From Mauremys mutica (taxonomy: Eukaryota > Chordata > Testudines > Geoemydidae), in contig NC_059079.1 in assembly GCF_020497125.1 (NCBI RefSeq), positions 53,207,114-53,271,113 of the forward strand: a DNA stretch of 64,000 nucleotides, written 5' to 3'. The notes below the pieces were generated by a model, which saw only the letters and a program-made list of their open reading frames with translations, did no database searches and was not told where the DNA came from. Positions within the stretch are counted from its first letter, which is position 1. Every line of letters begins with the position of its first letter. Made by a program: the position numbers and the translations under genes. This document shows, one piece after another, positions 47,770-59,822 of this stretch.

Positions 47770-48497
47770 TAACTTACTTTGTTCTGTCTATTATTACTTG
47801 GAACCACTTAAATCCTACTTGTTATAATTAATAAAATCACTTTTGCTTATTATTGAACCCAGAGTGAGTGATTAATACCTGGGAGAGCAAACAGCTGTGC
47901 ATATCTCTCTTTCAGCGTTATAGAGAATGGACAATTTATGAGTTTACCCTGTATAAGCTTTATACAGAGTAAAATGTATTTATTTGAGGTTTGGATCCCA
48001 TTGGGAGCTGGGTGTCTGGGTGCTAGAGACAAAAGCACCTTGTTTTCAGTTAAGTCTGCAGCTTTGGGGCACATGGTTGTCACACCCTCACCTCTGATAT
48101 AAGTTTTCTCAACATGAGTATTATACATTCCACAGGGAGAGGCCAGATTGCTGGCTTTTAGTGCTGGAAAGTAGTGTCTGGGGAGAAGAAAGAGGGGAAT
48201 ACCATGGAGCAAATTGCCTACAACACGTTGTCTGCTGTAGGTCCCACAGCCAGTCAAACCCTCCCCAGACAGTAGGGGGAGCTGGCTGAGGAGAGGACTG
48301 AGTCAGGGTACCCAGGAAATGCACTGATTCAGCACAGTGCCAGTGGAAGCTTCCACTTATGGGAGCTGCTGTACCAATTTAAAGCTTTCCAAAGGGTGAA
48401 TCCCTCCTGATGTGCAACAGCCTCCCTCACAAGTTTCTGCCTCCCTTGCCAAGGTGGGACTTAAGCTCAATATCTGGAAAGACCGTCAGAAAATTAG

Positions 48498-48555
48498 GTT
48501 TCAGAGTAGCAGTCGTGTTAGTCTGTATCCACAAAAAGAACAGGAGTACTTGTGG
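48498..48555 (-). mobile_element. foldback-family retroelement, copy 5, truncated, 11-bp TSD
   Basis: Only 58 bp of the conserved terminus remain (GTTTCAGAGTAGCAGTCGTG to GGAGTACTTGTGG) between CAGAAAATTAG repeats (48487-48497 and 48556-48566). A copy keeping one constant end and a full TSD is what 5' truncation during target-primed reverse transcription produces. Confidence 0.88.
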
Positions 48556-48566
48556 CAGAAAATTAG

Positions 48567-50822
48567 TCTATGCTCGTTGTAGACTTTTTATAGCTCCAAA
48601 ATAATGCAACAGGTTAAGATTTTCCAAGCAGGCTGGGGGATTTAGACACAGATCTTCCTTAATTCTAATTCCTTAAACTGCTTGAAAACCTCCACTTATT
48701 CAGGTAGCAAGTCTTTACTCAAGTTAAACTTACACTAGCTCAGGCCTTGTGTGGTTTACACTTGGGAGAAATATCTATTCACATTCCCACTCCCCCACCT
48801 CTGTCTCACACATCGTTCTTTACATAAAATTCAACACAAAATGGTGAAAGAGATTTGTAATTGTAATTCCCAGGGTGTGTATCTTAACCAAATCTTAACT
48901 TTTCTCCCTCTCTTGGGAAAGGAGTCTTGTGTACTATATCATTTCCAGCTTAGACTGTGGAAGAAATTAGTTTAAAAATCTAAATTTCAGTTCTACTGAA
49001 ATGACTGTAAGTATATTACCTGAAGAACTGGATCCTTTACAATGGACCCTATCTCCCATCTCCTGCTGACTTCAATGGGAGCTGTATCAGAGCCCAAAAG
49101 ATCAGTTTAAATCTTTAGACTGAAAATGCATATTCCAAATCTTTGACTAAAATAGTTGTGTCCACAATAAATGGTGCTAACTAGAAAACTGACAGAAGTC
49201 AGTACAAGTTTGGTTAAGGTCCGCATGACTGCAACATATGTTTGTTAGCATTAATTATTAAGTCTTCTGCGACTAGAATATGGTACATGAGATTAGTAGC
49301 TATCTTGTGAGCATGTTGTGCCTATGATGTGCATCATTAGCGTCTATGGCAGTATGTGCAGATTATCTAAAGCAGCATGGACTTCTCTATTAAATGCATT
49401 CAGAAAAGTTATAGTAAGGGCCAGACTTCCTCACCATGAATAGTACCTTATGCAATATGACTGAATAGCCCATTGAAGTCAATAAGAGCACCCGAGGAGT
49501 AAGGGTGAAAGCGTCTGGCTTTAAAGCAGCATATTTGATAAAGATTAAATCACTCTTCATGTCCTTTGCTAGTTGTCATGCTGCTCACTCTCTTTTTGAA
49601 AATTAAAATGAGTGTCTGCCTAAAGGTCATCCCAGTCCTCTTGTTCCCCAATGCAGTTCTGCCCTTATTTATTATTTGCTTGTCTGATACAGGAACAAAA
49701 CATGCAGAAGAGAGGCCCTGATGTGTATTCCAGTCCCCAGCCTTCTTTCTTGCCTATTGTCTAGGCTGCAGTGAAAATGACCAGCAGACATTAGAGGGTT
49801 TGGGTAGTGCTCGTCCACTGCCAATAAAGATTGCCTTAGGAAAGATGTCTGAAACTCTTAACTGCTAAACATGAAGAGATCGATCCTCTTGCCCTAAAAT
49901 AAATCAGTCAACAACATGTGCTAAGGGGTCTTTGATTTCCATGGGAGCAGAATTATAATAATTGTAATAATAAACACCAGTAATGCTGAAAACACCAGCC
50001 CTTCTTCCTTGGACTTCACAGATTGGGCAACTGAACTGTAGATGGGCAAAGGGCTTGGTTTTCTGAGGTGCAAATCACCTGCAGTTCCCATTGACCTCAG
50101 TGGAATCTGTAGTTGCTCAGCACATCTGAAAATCAGGCCATGGGTGACATGCCTACAGTCACAGAGTGGGCCAATCACAAAGAAAACCCATGTCTCCTTA
50201 CTCCCACATACAGAGAAAGGGCAATTCGGCCTTTCTGACCTTTTGCAGAGCATCTTGTTTGTCTGATATGTTCAGTGGGTTTCAGAGAGTGCTGTCACTT
50301 CTATGTTTCACAAACTGTGGTATCCATTTCAAACCATTCTAAAGTGTATGTTATGCTGCACTTACAGATGTGACTACCCTCTGCCCATACTAATGAAGCT
50401 ATTGTTTCCACAGTGTCCAGTCCAGAAATCATTATTCAGAATCTACTCAGGCCAAATTCTCACTGAAGTCAAAGGGAGTCTGATGTGAGTAAGATTTTCA
50501 GAACTGGATGCATAGTGACTGTTGGTTTTCAAAGGGAAAAAAAGTCAAAGGAAGGCTAATACCCACAGAAAGGAAATATAGTAAAACATTATTCACTTGA
50601 GAATATACAGCAGCTGACAAACAAAATATGAGGGGGTTGGGTGGGGAGGGGTTCCACAAAAATGTTACTAGCACTTGTTTGAAAAAACATGCATAACTCA
50701 TTGAAAATACATCATGGCAGTAAAAAATGTATGGCACCCTACACCATCATGCTTCGAAGCGAGCGACAAGAAAGGTCAATATGTGAAGACAAACGAATTG
50801 GATAGATATGGCTGACATTTAC
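48567..50822. other. HMCN1 intron, nothing recognised
   Basis: No exon or nested gene. Short repeat-like traces at 49050-49095 and 49420-49510 (CCATTGAAGTCAAT-type) belong to the short palindrome families. Confidence 0.45.
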
Positions 50823-51173
50823 CTACACATTTGTCATTTCGTGCCTCATAGCCTCCAGGGCAGGTTTCTCTAATATTCCTTCTAGTCCTGGAGAGAGGTA
50901 TTCTGCTGTTTCTATACTCTGAGTAGGAGCTGTAGAGATCTGAGGCGTGCCTGTAATACTGTTGAGGTTGATAGTTGTCTCTCACAGGGGAGAATTGAGC
51001 ATGGTTATAGTTATTGTAATAGGTGCCAGAATTTGGCAACCTCTCCAATCCAGCGCAAGATTTCCCATCACCTAATAAATGTTGTCCAGGTGGACAGATA
51101 CACTTGAAGCTGCCGGGGGTGTTGGCACATTGAAATGCGCACGGTTTAGGCACTTGTTCACATTCATTAATGT
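50823..51173 (-). CDS. HMCN1: HMCN1 exon: EGF-like domain 6 plus arginine/tyrosine-rich linker
   Basis: This 351-bp phase-1/phase-1 exon has a GAGCAG acceptor and a TGTGTAG/GTAAAT donor. It starts [12 protein letters not shown] and has an EGF core [12 protein letters not shown] ending GDGKSC. A linker follows that is rich in Tyr, Asn, Gln and Arg ([29 protein letters not shown]), then [13 protein letters not shown]. The linker between EGF6 and EGF7 is a distinctive HMCN1 feature and the best single identifier after the C-terminus. The RTRR stretch could be protease-sensitive; that is speculation. Confidence 0.96.
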
Positions 51174-51552
51174 CTGCTCATGTGACATGATCCAGAGCAA
51201 CAAACCATATAAAAAGGGAGAAAAAACACACACACACATACAGAAAAAAATACATCAGTCTTTGGAGCAAACTGAGGACATAAATGAAATCCTGAAGTCA
51301 GTAAAATATTCAGAGCCCAATGCCAAAAAAAAGTGGGTACATTATTTTGCCATGTACAGTAATTTATCTTACTCTTCCCATGAAACCGGTTAGGACATGA
51401 GACTGTAGCACTCAATTTTTATCCTGTGTGGATTAAATCCCTTTAAGGCTTAGCACACAATACGTCTGAGGGATGAGGTAGCTGTGAAATGGGGGGATCT
51501 GTGTTTATTCCTTTCACTCCATGCTTGCAAGTGCTGAGTGATTCCTATAGGG

Positions 51553-51877
51553 CAGTGATACTCAGACTGCAGCTTGTGAGCCACAAGTGGCTCTTTAATG
51601 TGTCTGCTGCAGCTCTTTGCAGCACATATTAAAACACTGGGTAATAATTAAATCACACAATCAGGATGCTTTTACTATGTTATTAACCAACTAAGTTATC
51701 AACTTGCACTAACTTATTTGCTGTGAGAATTATATATAAACTAAATATCTCCCATCATACTGTTTAATTTACTAGAGTACTACCATATTTAAACAATGAA
51801 TTCACACAACTGTGGCTCTTTTGGGTAATGTTGATCACTAATTTGTCCCCTGAACCACTGAGGTCTGAGTATCACTG
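51553..51877. mobile_element. hAT non-autonomous element, 8-bp TSD
   Basis: 325 bp with ends CAGTGATACTCAGAC and GTCTGAGTATCACTG, and TSDs CTATAGGG (51545-51552) and CTATAGTG (51878-51885). It lies in the intron between EGF5 and EGF6 exons. No coding frame. Confidence 0.92.
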
Positions 51878-52539
51878 CTATAGTGACTGAAGTTATCTGA
51901 AAGTCAAATTTAAAACCCCAGACTTTAATGCATGTTGATTTTTCCCATATTAAAAATCCCATACTGTTGGTAATTTCAGATTTATTTCTTAGACTCTTTC
52001 TGGATGCTCCATGAGCAGCTTTGATAGGCTATGGGGGAAATTGTGTCCAGCTCTCCTTTCCATGCAAGACTACTCTGTTCTTCTAGTGCCTTGGGAGTAA
52101 ATAAAAGAGAAAGGAGCTGTAAGGATTCTACCCCCAAAAGGTGTGTGGAAAAATCCAAGAGGCACTAATATATGTTGTGAATCCTTGGTAGCAGCATTAT
52201 TTCTAGTAACAGGGGAAGATGAGGTCCATTCTACATGCTGTGATACTGAGGTAGAAGGAGATAAGTTATTGAGATTTCTGGGCTGTAATACTGAATTTCC
52301 ATGCTAGGGTGAGTGATAATGATCATTGACCCTTCAAAAAGTCCAGAGGTTTAGTTCCATTTGAGTAAGAATCCACACTTTTAGTTTGTGAATTTTCTCT
52401 GAATTATACAAAGAATTCAGGTCTGCAGAGCAGAGCAAGAATCTCACAACAGACTCTCTGGGCATTGTTTGGGCACTTCCACTTCTGGATGGAATCAGGA
52501 GGAATCAACTTTTTTGCATTTAGTACTTTTTATGTACAT

Positions 52540-53690
52540 AGATTCCAAGGCCAGAAGGGACCACTCTGATCATCTAGTCCAGAGATGGGCAAACTTTTGG
52601 CCTGAGGGGCACATCTGGGTATAGAAATTATATGGTGGGCCATGAATGCTCATGAAATTGGGGATAGGGTGTGTGTGTGGGGGGTGAGGGCTCCGGCTGG
52701 GGGTGTGGGTCTGGGGTGGGGCCAGAAATGAGCAATTCAGGGTGCGGGAGGGGGCTCCGGGCTGGGGCAAGGGGTTGGGCTGCGGGGGGGGGGGGGAAGG
52801 GTAGGGTTCCGGCTGTGGATGAGGGGTTTGGGGTGCAGGAGAGTCCTCCAGGCTGGGACCAAGGGGTTCGGAGGGCAGGAGGGAGATCAGGGCTGGGGCA
52901 GAAGGTGGGAGTGTAGGAGGGTGCTTTGGGCTGGGACCGAGGGGCTCGGAGCGAAATCAGGGCTGGGGTGCGGAGGGGTGGCTCAGGGGTGCAGGCTCCA
53001 GGTGGCGCTTACCTCAAGCAGCTCCCAGAAGCAGCAGCATGTCTCCCCTCTGGCTCTTACATGGAGGCATGGCTAGGCGGCTTTGCTGCACGCTGCCCCA
53101 TTTGCAGGTGCCGCCCCTACAGCTCCCATTGGTCGCAGTTCCCAGCTGATGGGGGGCGGTGCTTGGGGTAGGCACAGTGTATAGAGCGGAGTCCCCTGGC
53201 TGCCCCTAAACGTAGGAACCGGAGGTAGGCCATGCCGCTGCTTCCAGGAGTCACGCGGAGCAGCCCCCGACCCTGCTCCCTGGCTGGAGTGCCAGAGCGG
53301 GGCAAGCCCTAAACCTTGCTCCCCAGCGGGAGCTTGAGGACCAGATTAAAATGGCTGGCAGGCCGTATCTGGCCCGTAGGTCATAGTTTGCCCACCCCAT
53401 ATCTGGTCAGACCTCTTGTATAAACACAAGCCATAGAACTTTCCCAAAATAATTCCTACAGCACATCTTTTACTAAAACATCCAATCTTGATTTAGAAAT
53501 TGGCCGTGATGAAGAATCTGCTACAAACCTTGGGTAAATTATTCCAATGGTTAATTACTCTCACTGTTACAATTTTTCTCCTTATTTCCAGTGAACTTGT
53601 CTAGCTTCAACTTTCAACCAGTGGATTATGTTACACTTATATCGGCTTGACTGAAGAGCTCATTATCAAATATTTGTTCGATTTCTAAGC
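52540..53690 (-). mobile_element. CR1 LINE 3' end, split by a hAT element
   Basis: TTCCAAGGCCAGAAGGGACC, then after the insert GACCTCTTGTATAAACACAAG, CATAGAACTTTCCCAAAATA and TTGGGTAAATTATTCCAATGG. This is the CR1 3' region in reverse. Sequence on both sides of 52580-53400 joins through the TSD. Confidence 0.8.
52580..53400. mobile_element. GC-rich hAT element nested in CR1, 8-bp TSD
   Basis: 821 bp with ends CAGAGATGGGCAAACTTT and AGTTTGCCCACCCCAT. TSDs ATCTAGTC (52572-52579) and ATCTGGTC (53401-53408). It has the same family and internal G-rich minisatellite (about 52665-52990) as 21616-22263, which explains the overlapping frames there. Confidence 0.88.
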
Positions 53691-53920
53691 TTGACAAAAA
53701 TTCAGTTTGGGTTCAGGATCAGCAAAGGTTCTGGTTAGTTTTTAATAAGATCCAAAATCCAATCCTAGTCAAAATGTTACCATTTTCTTTTAGGGTTAAT
53801 AGTTTTACAGAAGCACAAGCAGTACTATAAAGGTCCTGATGCAGCAGGGCGATGAGTTGCAGGATCAGGCCCAAAGTTTGTTCCCCCACCCTGAGAACAG
53901 AAGAAACATCCACATTCTTT

Positions 53921-54089
53921 AATCATAGACCATCAGGGTTGGAAAGGACCTTAGGAAGTCATCTAGTCCAACACCCTGCTCAAAGCAGGACCAATCCCCA
54001 GACAGATTTTTGGCCTAGATCCCTAAATGGCTCCCTCAAGGACTGAACTCAGAACCCTCAATGCTCAAACCACTGAGCTATCCCTCCCC
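53921..54089 (-). mobile_element. tRNA-derived SINE with CR1-like tail
   Basis: On minus: GGAGGGATAGCTCAGTGGTTTG head, CTGAGTTCAGTCCTTGAGG (B-box region), GGGATTGGTCCTGCTTTGAG body and the CR1-like end CAACCCTGATGGTCTATGA. Confidence 0.85.
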
Positions 54090-54159
54090 GATGTGGACAT
54101 ATGAGTTGTGATTCTGACACCTATACACCCAACAACTAAAATTTTCAATTAAGTAATAT

Positions 54160-54247
54160 CTGTGGTAGGCAGAGATCCCTTAAGCGCAAGGGACTGGACT
54201 GGATGACTTATTGAGGTCCTTTCCAGTCCTACACGTCTATAATTCTA
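54160..54247 (+). repeat. SINE/CR1 tail fragment
   Basis: GGGACTGGACTGGATGACTTAT and GAGGTCCTTTCCAGTCCTAC are the shared SINE/CR1 3' end, opposite in orientation to the SINE 70 bp away. Confidence 0.75.
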
Positions 54248-54460
54248 GTGGAAGTGTTCTGGTTTTTCAATAGTATTAAAATTAGGAACATTTCAGGAAC
54301 TTTTCACCTTTTTGGATGACTTTCAATCAATATAAATGTTAGGAAGAATGGCTTAAAAATGGGGGAGGGAATGTACTGGTGATTCATTTGATATAATAGA
54401 AACTAACATACTTGAAGGATCGGGGTTTGGAGTCTTAACAACACTGACTGGGGCCACAAA

Positions 54461-55312
54461 CAGAGGTGAAAGTAAGCCGGTATGGGCCAGTATGCCGTGC
54501 CGGACTGGACCGGCTTTTCCAGTGGTGATTTAAAGGGCCCAGGCTCCAGCTGCTGTGGGGAGCCCCAGGCCCTTTAAATCACCACTGGAGCTCCAGCAGC
54601 TGGGCTCGGGCGGGGCTGTAAAGGTCCTGGAGCTCCGGCCCCTGCGGGGAGCCCCAGGCCCTTTAAAGCGCCGCCCAAGCCCTGCTGATGAAGCCCCAGA
54701 AGCCGGGCTCTGGCGGGGATTTAAAGGGCCTGGGGCTCTCCGCAGCGGCCGGCGCGCCGGGCCCTTTAAATCACCGCCGGAGCCCTGCCGCTGCTACCCC
54801 AGCAGCAGCAGGGCTCCGGAGGCGATTTAAAGGGCCCGGAGCTCCCCACAGTGGCAGGAGCACTGGGCACTTTAAATCCCTGCCTGAGCCTGGCTGCTGG
54901 AACCCTGGAAGCCGGGCTCCCAGTGGGGATTTAAAGGGCCTGGGGTTCCCTGCAGTGGCCAGAGCCCCGGGCCCTTTAAATCACTGCTGGAGCCCTGCTG
55001 CCACTACTCCAGCCCTATCCCAAGCCCTGCCGTCCCAGGGTAGCAGCAGCAGGGCTCCCGTGGTGATTTAAAGGGCCCAGATCTCTGCGGCAGCCAGAGC
55101 CCTGGGCCCTTTAATTCACCCCTGAGCCCCGGGGCTCCCAGCTGCTTCTGCAGCTGGGAGCTCCGGGGTGATTTAAAGGTCCTGGGGCTCCCAGCCACAG
55201 CTGGAGCCCCAGGGCCTTTAAATCTTGAAAGGCTCCTCCCCTTCCTTTTGAGGCCACGCCCCGCTCAGGACTCCAGTGTACTGGTAAGTCCTTTAAGTTA
55301 CTTTCACTCCTG
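54461..55312. mobile_element. GC-rich hAT element with alternating TTTAAAGGGCC units, 8-bp TSD
   Basis: 852 bp with ends CAGAGGTGAAAGTAA and TTACTTTCACTCCTG. TSDs GCCACAAA (54453-54460) and GCCGCAAA (55313-55320). The interior alternates GATTTAAAGGGCC and GGCCCTTTAAATC roughly every 60-100 bp, so adjacent segments can pair as hairpins. Pro/Gly/Ala-rich frames here are compositional. Confidence 0.9.
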
Positions 55313-55320
55313 GCCGCAAA

Positions 55321-58133
55321 GCATAAATTCGGTCACAAGTTTTCTAGGTGCCATTGCTAAAGTAATCTCAGAATGCGTCTTTAAAGTAACTTGGCAATTA
55401 AGAGTAAAACAAGACAGTGACTGCTGGATGATATCACATCTTTTATGAGGAAGTCCTCAGCAAATGCTCTTTGTTCATTAGTGTTGTTATGGGTGGTGCG
55501 CCAAAGAGACAATAAAGGAGCAAAATGCTAAAAAGGAAAAGAATGTAATGGGAGAATGACTTTTGTTTTAAAGACTTGTTTCTGGTTGTTTTTTTTTTTT
55601 TTGGCTAATACTATACTTCTTAAGACATCTGTTAACACATTCATCTCTAAACCCTCAGAATGAATAGAACTGACTGAGATTAAGATCCGTAGCCATAACA
55701 AAACTCTATTAAATTTAAAAAAACCTCTTTAAATAATAGAGGAACATAGAAGAAGTTTATCAAACAAGTTATAATAATTTTTTCAAAGTACATGTAATTT
55801 TAATTTACATAAAATCATGTATCAATCTTCAAAATAACAGGAAATATTGCTAAAAGGTGTCATTTTGGTCCCTTTTGGAGATATACAGCTCTTAACCCTC
55901 AGTCAAAAAGCAGTGATACTAGTCTTTTAAAAGGGACATTGTCCAGAAATGTAAGGCAAGAAGGTAGGGCGTACACAAAGTGTTTACAAAATCTCATAGG
56001 ATAAAAAAATGTGTTTGTTTTCTCTGAAATTCTTACAAAATGTTCTGGTTTGAGATTGGGATTTAAATCTTAGTTTGCAGTGTTGGAAATCTAAATACTG
56101 CAGTATTGCTCTAGTGTCTAGTGCAGGAGAACCAGTGAGGAAGGATGCTAACTATAAATAACTAAAACTAACTAGTTAATGTCATTGTTCCCAACAGAAT
56201 GAAAAGCAGAAAAAATAGACAATATAAATGTCAGAGAAGATATTTGATTTAAAACATTCTTCCAGTTTCATTATTTTCAGGTGTTATAGGCAACACAGCT
56301 AAGGATTTTTTTAAATGAGATCAGAGCCTCAGCGGTATAAATCTGCATAGCTCCACTGAGTTCATTGGAGCTTAATTGATTTATACCTGTGAGGATCAAG
56401 ACCATGACAGCACCCTCTAATGTGTGATTAAGAGGCAAAATATAATAAAAACAAATCATATGGGTAAAGAAATCTTGAAACTCCGTGCAGTTAATTACTT
56501 TACATACAGCAGTTTTTACAACTTAGGTTTCTTACCTGTGCAAAACAGTTTTTGGTCTGTAAAATAAGCTCTATCCTTTGCAATGAGTTACAGATGAGAC
56601 ATATATGAAGATATGTAAATGATGAAAATGAAAAACCCAGTAAGAATTGCAGCCATTTTTACAGGAGCAGCAGATACGACAAAGTAGAAAATTAAAAGCA
56701 ACAAGTCACAGTTCTGCATTACACCAAAGCCATGCTTAGACTGCAGGTGAGCACTGACCATATGGCAAACCAAAGCATTCCAGACAGTATCCCTTTGATT
56801 ATGCAACATGAATATCAGGTGTAGATCAGAACATTAAAAAAAACCCTAAAATACATCAGCTTTTAAATTTGTAAAACTAAATTTTCCAATTAGTCCCTAA
56901 AATGCACTCCTTTCTTTTGGTATTAAAAAGAATCGAGGCTTTTCTGTTTCAAACAACTTAAGTTTTCAAAGCAGTTACTGAGCATTTAATTATCAAGCTT
57001 TCTATCATATCATCTATCTTACTATGGACAACACTTGACATATAGTAGTAACTGAAACTCCCGTTAGAGTTCCGTGAGCGATGCACCAACATTTTCACAA
57101 TAGTTTCACTGATAAGTTAGACAAGCTATCATATTTTTAAATATCCCATATAAAACATGAATCAGTTTGATCCTATTACCATTCTAAGGTCTGCAGAAGT
57201 CCAGGAACTGGTATCAGTGGAAATGTTTCATACACTTGAACTGACATTATAATGATGCCCAATAAACTGCATTAAAATATCTCTGCTAAAGATATTAAAA
57301 TGTTATGGTGAGAATTCTTTTCCTTGAGGCTAGACTGCCCCTGGCCCTGTGCGTACATGGGGGAAAGGTGAGCCCATTTATGGAAGAAGCCTTTACCACA
57401 AATAGTGCCCCATACACAACAGCCAGACATAATCAGTGTCTGTAGTCCAACAGACTTCCCTCTCCCTTTAGGGAGAGAGTGAGAGGCAGGAAAGCAGCAG
57501 GGCAATATCTCCCTCCCTCCATGCTGACCATGAGACCTAGAGGGGTGCACAGCTGTAACACACTGCATCATCCTAAGGGACTGTTAAATGTGCACACTCT
57601 TGCTCACAGAGTGAGTTCTAGGATGGACCATGCCTCTGAGCACACAATCCCTGCTGGAATTCCCCTAGGATGGGCCAACTCCAAGCCATACTCTACCTAG
57701 GCCTAAATCACCCAATCTGATCCCAAGTGTGCAGCCTGCATGTACATACCCATCTTTATTGTTAAAGAAACTAACTAAAGCAAACAGATTTGGAGTTACA
57801 TCTGCCGTGATTTCCTACAGTCACCCTAGAATGCCTGGATATTGCAGCACACATGAGATACACCCTCCACCACTGTTCCAAGACCGAAAGCACTGTACAC
57901 TGGTACAATCAAATGCTTTTTGATTGTACCAGTAATTAGTAATTGTTTGCAGTTTTTTAATGAAAGACATTGAATTTTAATTTAGGGGATTTTGAGTACC
58001 CACAACAGACTGTATAGCCTACAGCCTTCAAAAGGGATAATGTCCCTAGGTTTATTACAATACAAGAGGAGCCAAAAGCAGTAATTGAGAACATGGAATG
58101 GTATTAATGTAGGCTGGTTTCCACTCAACATAC
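55321..58133. other. HMCN1 intron, one palindromic repeat
   Basis: Mostly unassigned AT-rich intron. At about 56320-56400 'CTCAGCGGTATAAATCTGC … CTCCACTGAGTTCATTGGAG … ATTTATACCTGTGAGG' is a short palindromic repeat found widely in turtles. Confidence 0.5.
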
Positions 58134-58262
58134 CCAGACAGGGTCTTCCAACTCCCTGGGATCGATACCCTCTTGGACATATGCAGTGGTAGCTCCCTCG
58201 TGTATTCTCACAAATCTGGTTGTACCTGCAGTGATGGGTACCATCTTTGCATTCGTCAATAT
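58134..58262 (-). CDS. HMCN1: HMCN1 exon: EGF-like domain 5
   Basis: This 129-bp phase-1/phase-1 exon has a CCTTTAG acceptor and a CTGG/GTATGT donor. It reads [12 protein letters not shown], then [12 protein letters not shown], and ends GVGRPCL. It is a six-cysteine calcium-binding EGF domain. It is followed by the largest intron in the window (6960 bp), which carries several transposons. Confidence 0.95.
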
Positions 58263-59205
58263 CTAAAGGGAACAGAGGTAATTAGTAGTAGTCATGTTTT
58301 TCTGAAGCCCTGGTTTTCTCTTTCTAAATATAGAGAACAGAGTTACACCAGGGAGAGAGCTGGTCCTGTATTCACAAAATAGCTGATCATGGTGGACATA
58401 ATACATTTTTCATTTATGACAATAAGATTGGATATCAGTCTGCACCAACTGTGTGACAGATGGTGGTGGGTCTGGATTATACTGGGAATGGAGACGGACG
58501 TAAGCAATCTTTCAGCTGAGTTGCATCTATATAATTCAATCTTTTTATAAATTTCCAGATGATTATTACCAGGTTTCTAATCTTACCAAATCCAAAACAC
58601 TGAGGTGGAAATCTGCCTCCCCCTGGTGTTAGCTGGAGATTTGACAAGGCCCCTTGCATTGCTTATGGTTAAAGGCACCCTGATAAGCAACAGGGACTTG
58701 TAATCTCAATATAAAAACCTTAAAAATATATTCAGGAAGAACAGGTACATTCTGCAGGATGTTCATATATAAATCCAAAAGGGGCACAGTATCCCAGCCT
58801 CCAACACTCACATGAGTTTTCTAGGACTGAGAGTGAAGGGGGAGGGGAGAGAAAAGGAAATTCAGGGGCCCAACCACTGTTTTTCCTCAAAAAAAGAGAC
58901 TAGAGCAACAAACACATCCTTCTACCATTTGTCCACAGGGGGTCAATGAAAGCCTGTGGGTGATAGAAAGTCTTGCCACTTGTAACATGTCCCTCACTAA
59001 TTAACATGAATTCTCACCAAGAAATCACAGTGTATGCATGCCCTTGAACCAAGGGAAGTCAGTGCTGCTGGGTGCACAGCACCTTTGAAATGTAGGCCAT
59101 TTCTTTAGATGGCTAGAGAGTATTTTGAGGAACCAATATTTGGAAAATATTAGCCATGCCTTTTGTTTCAGAATCATTATATGATAAATAAACCAATGTA
59201 CCCAC

Positions 59206-59331
59206 CAATGCATGTTCCATTTTCTGCTTTGGTCATTCCATTTGGACACAGGTCAATGCACTTATAACCACCACGTGTGTTCTTGCAGTGCTGATCTGGT
59301 CTGCATACATTCTGCCTGCATTCATTTACAT
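59206..59331 (-). CDS. HMCN1: HMCN1 exon: EGF-like domain 4
   Basis: This 126-bp phase-1/phase-1 exon has an AAATTAAG acceptor with a weak upstream tract and a GCATTG/GTGGGT donor. It reads DVNECRQNVCRPDQHC, then CKNTRGGYKC, IDLCPNGM and a final NGTCI, which includes an N-glycosylation sequon (NGT). It has six cysteines. No ATG-initiated frame covers it, so it is seen only by reading through the splice sites. Confidence 0.94.
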
Positions 59332-59708
59332 CTTAATTTAAAAAAAAAGAATTTAAATTGTTAACTGATTTTCTTATGCTCTATTCCCAAAGGCCAAGGC
59401 AACCCCAATTTAATTATACTAGGTAAGTACCTTTGAAAAATGTGTATATACAGTCTGTATGTGTGTATCAAGCACATTTGACAGTTTCTCTTGCACTCAT
59501 TTATCCATTTCCACTGAGTCTACTTGTGTTTTGCAAGCCCACTCAAAAAATGTTAAAGCTCGCTTCCGTGATTTGGAAAGGGATCCAACAAAGCAGGGGA
59601 TTCTTTGTTGTTGCATATACCATAAATCTTCTACAGGGAATTTTATTTGAATCATGTTAACATATTACATAGAAATCCATTCCCCTGACTCTATAGTTCA
59701 TTTCATAC

Positions 59709-59822
59709 CCATGCATTTTCTGCCTTTTAGCTGATATCCTGGGTCACAGCCACAGTGGAAACTTCCTATGGTATTGAAGCAGCGCTGATGACAGGAGTTG
59801 AACTCTTGGCATTCATTAACAT
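59709..59822 (-). CDS. HMCN1: HMCN1 exon: EGF-like domain 3
   Basis: This 114-bp phase-1/phase-1 exon has a TTCAACAG acceptor and a TGCATGG/GTATGA donor. It reads [11 protein letters not shown], then [12 protein letters not shown], and ends LKGRKCM. It shows six cysteines and the Asn/aromatic core of calcium-binding EGF domains. It is the shortest EGF exon here and matches the third EGF of HMCN1. Confidence 0.95.

Larger units (their letters stand above)
45863..48084 (+). mobile_element. LTR-like element (probable solo LTR), 5-bp TSD, with nested insertions
   Basis: Begins TGTGACATTGTATTCC and ends GGTTGTCACA (TG…CA with a TGTGAC/GTCACA inverted pair). It is flanked by CCCTC at 45858-45862 and 48085-48089. 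Without the nested hAT (46566-47769 plus one TSD) it is about 1.0 kb and contains an AATAAA (near 47831). A 5-bp TSD, TG…CA ends and a poly(A) signal fit a retroviral or Gypsy-type solo LTR. No coding sequence. It sits in the intron between EGF6 and EGF7 exons, antisense to HMCN1. Confidence 0.75.

Noticed and set aside
45863..48084. Endogenous retrovirus with coding genes
   Set aside because: Only an LTR-like sequence of about 1 kb is present; no gag, pol or env similarity was seen.
54555..55071. 91- and 127-codon proline/glycine-rich frames
   Set aside because: They translate the alternating modules of a hAT element with TSDs.
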